A DNA stretch of 5,555 nt from DASTDY01 sp035478375 (GTDB taxonomy: Bacteria > Patescibacteriota > Saccharimonadia > Saccharimonadales > EFPC-124): contig DATIJQ010000018.1 in assembly GCA_035478375.1 (NCBI GenBank), positions 1-5,555 on the forward strand, written 5' to 3'. Positions 4,660-5,555 of this stretch are shown here, in pieces. The position numbers were made by a program, and so were the translations under genes. The notes below the pieces were generated by a model. The model did no database searches. It was not told the origin of the DNA and worked only from the letters and a program-made list of their open reading frames with translations. Every line of letters starts with the position of its first letter. Position 1 is the first letter of the stretch.

Positions 4660-5555
4660 ATGCACATGCAGCGTGCCGCAGTCAAGCACGACCAGCGCGT
4701 TTGTCTCACACTGGAGTTTTTATGGTCGGTGTTTCCAGCAACATCGTTTATCGCTCAGTATTTTAAAGACCAAGGGCTAACTCAGTCACAAATCTTTGGG
4801 TTGCAAGTGGTCATTACTTCGGTGATGGTTCTTACTGACATCCCTTTGGGCTACATCGCCGATAAGTTCAGTTTGCGGTGCATAGTCATTACAGGGATGA
4901 TAATACAGGTGGTACAGAGCGTATACTTTTTGTGGTGCCAATCGTTTTGGCAATTCGAAATTAGCTATGTTATGAGCGGGCTGTACCTTTCGGCCCTTTC
5001 GAATACTACCAGTACGATCATGACCCAGTCGGTGAGCCGCATAACAGACGTTACAGCAAGGGCACAGGCCTATAGCGAATACGAAAAGCACCGAATTGGC
5101 ATTCGCAGCTACGCCTTTTTTGTGGGCGCCATTGTAGGCAGCGTGCTTGTAGCAGCTGGCACCACTACCTGGCCATTTTTGGTACAACCGTTTGTATATA
5201 CCATAGGTCTTGTCGTGGGCCTTAGTACGTTAAAGTTACCCAGACATTTTGTTGCTGCCAAGCGACGAACGCGCATATCAATTAGGGCTGCCTTGCGTCG
5301 CACATTAAAAAATCGGCCCGATATAAGATACGTTATTTTGCTCACGGCCATTGTGCAAATGGAAGGCTTTGCCTGCTTGTGGTTGTTCCAGCCGCGTACG
5401 CAACATACCGGTATGCCGGTGTGGCTATTTGGAGCGGTCTACATAATACGATCAGTAGCCATTCTGGTGTTGCAACGGACTAACCTAATGAAACGGATTA
5501 GTCCACGCATTATGTGGCCTTGTCTCCTGGTTAGTATGCCTGTTGGCGCCTTTAC
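4660..5555 (+). CDS. Major facilitator superfamily transporter, N-terminal part
   Basis: 298 residues are visible before the right edge, so at least the last third of a typical MFS carrier of about 400 residues is missing. An in-frame TAG at 4621 limits the start to the ATG at 4660 or the one at 4666; neither has a clear Shine-Dalgarno. Hydrophobic segments fall at about 14-34, 48-68, 74-94, 98-118, 150-168, 170-190, 223-245, 253-272 and from 284. This is the six-plus-six MFS layout, with a basic cytoplasmic loop (193-222, KRRTRISIRAALRR) between the halves. The loop between helices 2 and 3 carries motif A, GYIADKFSLR (64-73), with the key Gly64 and Asp68. The substrate is not determinable; drug or small-metabolite efflux would be typical. 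It lies 146 bases after the SDR gene on the same strand, separated by a hairpin and a likely promoter. Confidence 0.88.
   Translation, partial: MHMQRAAVKHDQRVCLTLEFLWSVFPATSFIAQYFKDQGLTQSQIFGLQVVITSVMVLTDIPLGYIADKFSLRCIVITGMIIQVVQSVYFLWCQSFWQFEISYVMSGLYLSALSNTTSTIMTQSVSRITDVTARAQAYSEYEKHRIGIRSYAFFVGAIVGSVLVAAGTTTWPFLVQPFVYTIGLVVGLSTLKLPRHFVAAKRRTRISIRAALRRTLKNRPDIRYVILLTAIVQMEGFACLWLFQPRTQHTGMPVWLFGAVYIIRSVAILVLQRTNLMKRISPRIMWPCLLVSMPVGAF

Noticed and set aside
4786..5351. Minus-strand ORFs inside the MFS gene
   Set aside because: The plus frame shows membrane helices and motif A; the reverse frames have no domain or start signal.
1..5555. Mobile element or defence system
   Set aside because: No transposase, integrase, terminal inverted repeats or known defence domain is visible in any frame.

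Overview
The window looks like bacterial chromosome from an uncultivated lineage. Genes are compact, the standard code fits (ORFs close with TAA, TAG and TGA), promoters are sigma70-like, one gene uses a TTG start behind a good Shine-Dalgarno, and some genes appear leaderless or lack an SD. The mix (two unrecognised proteins, a DUF1801 protein, DUF2277, YaaA, an SDR and an MFS carrier) and the moderate, patchy GC would suit an environmental Saccharibacteria/Patescibacteria-type genome. That placement is a guess from gene content: no marker gene is present.

Left half, all on the minus strand. (1) 1-679 is the N-terminal 226 residues of an unrecognised soluble protein running off the left edge, with its own promoter (TTGATT-17-TATAAT). 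(2) 801-1274 is a DUF1801 (YdhG/Fra-like, frataxin-fold) protein, probably translated from a leaderless transcript and closed by a strong hairpin terminator at 748-785. (3) 1426-2301 is an unrecognised 291-residue protein with a promoter at 2383-2411, followed by a 14-bp hairpin at 1354-1393. The two unrecognised genes are visibly GC-richer (about 57-72% in sampled lines) than the DUF1801 gene between them (about 38-50%).

Right half, all on the plus strand. A divergent intergenic region (2302-2508) leads into DUF2277 (2509-2781), whose stop codon overlaps the start of yaaA (2781-3560), so the two are probably translationally coupled. A possible 40-residue ORF with a good SD follows yaaA (3577-3699). 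An SDR oxidoreductase (3752-4513, TTG start) comes next, with an inverted repeat upstream and a long hairpin downstream. The window ends inside an MFS transporter (4660-5555, 298 residues visible).

Possible common theme: YaaA lowers free iron under peroxide stress in E. coli, and B. subtilis YdhG/Fra of the DUF1801 family is a frataxin-like iron chaperone. Their proximity hints at iron/oxidative-stress physiology, but they are on opposite strands in separate transcription units. No mobile element, CRISPR array, tRNA or rRNA is visible. The least explained items are the two GC-rich orphan proteins, the strand-biased hairpins after three genes, and the motifs shared by the SDR and MFS leaders.
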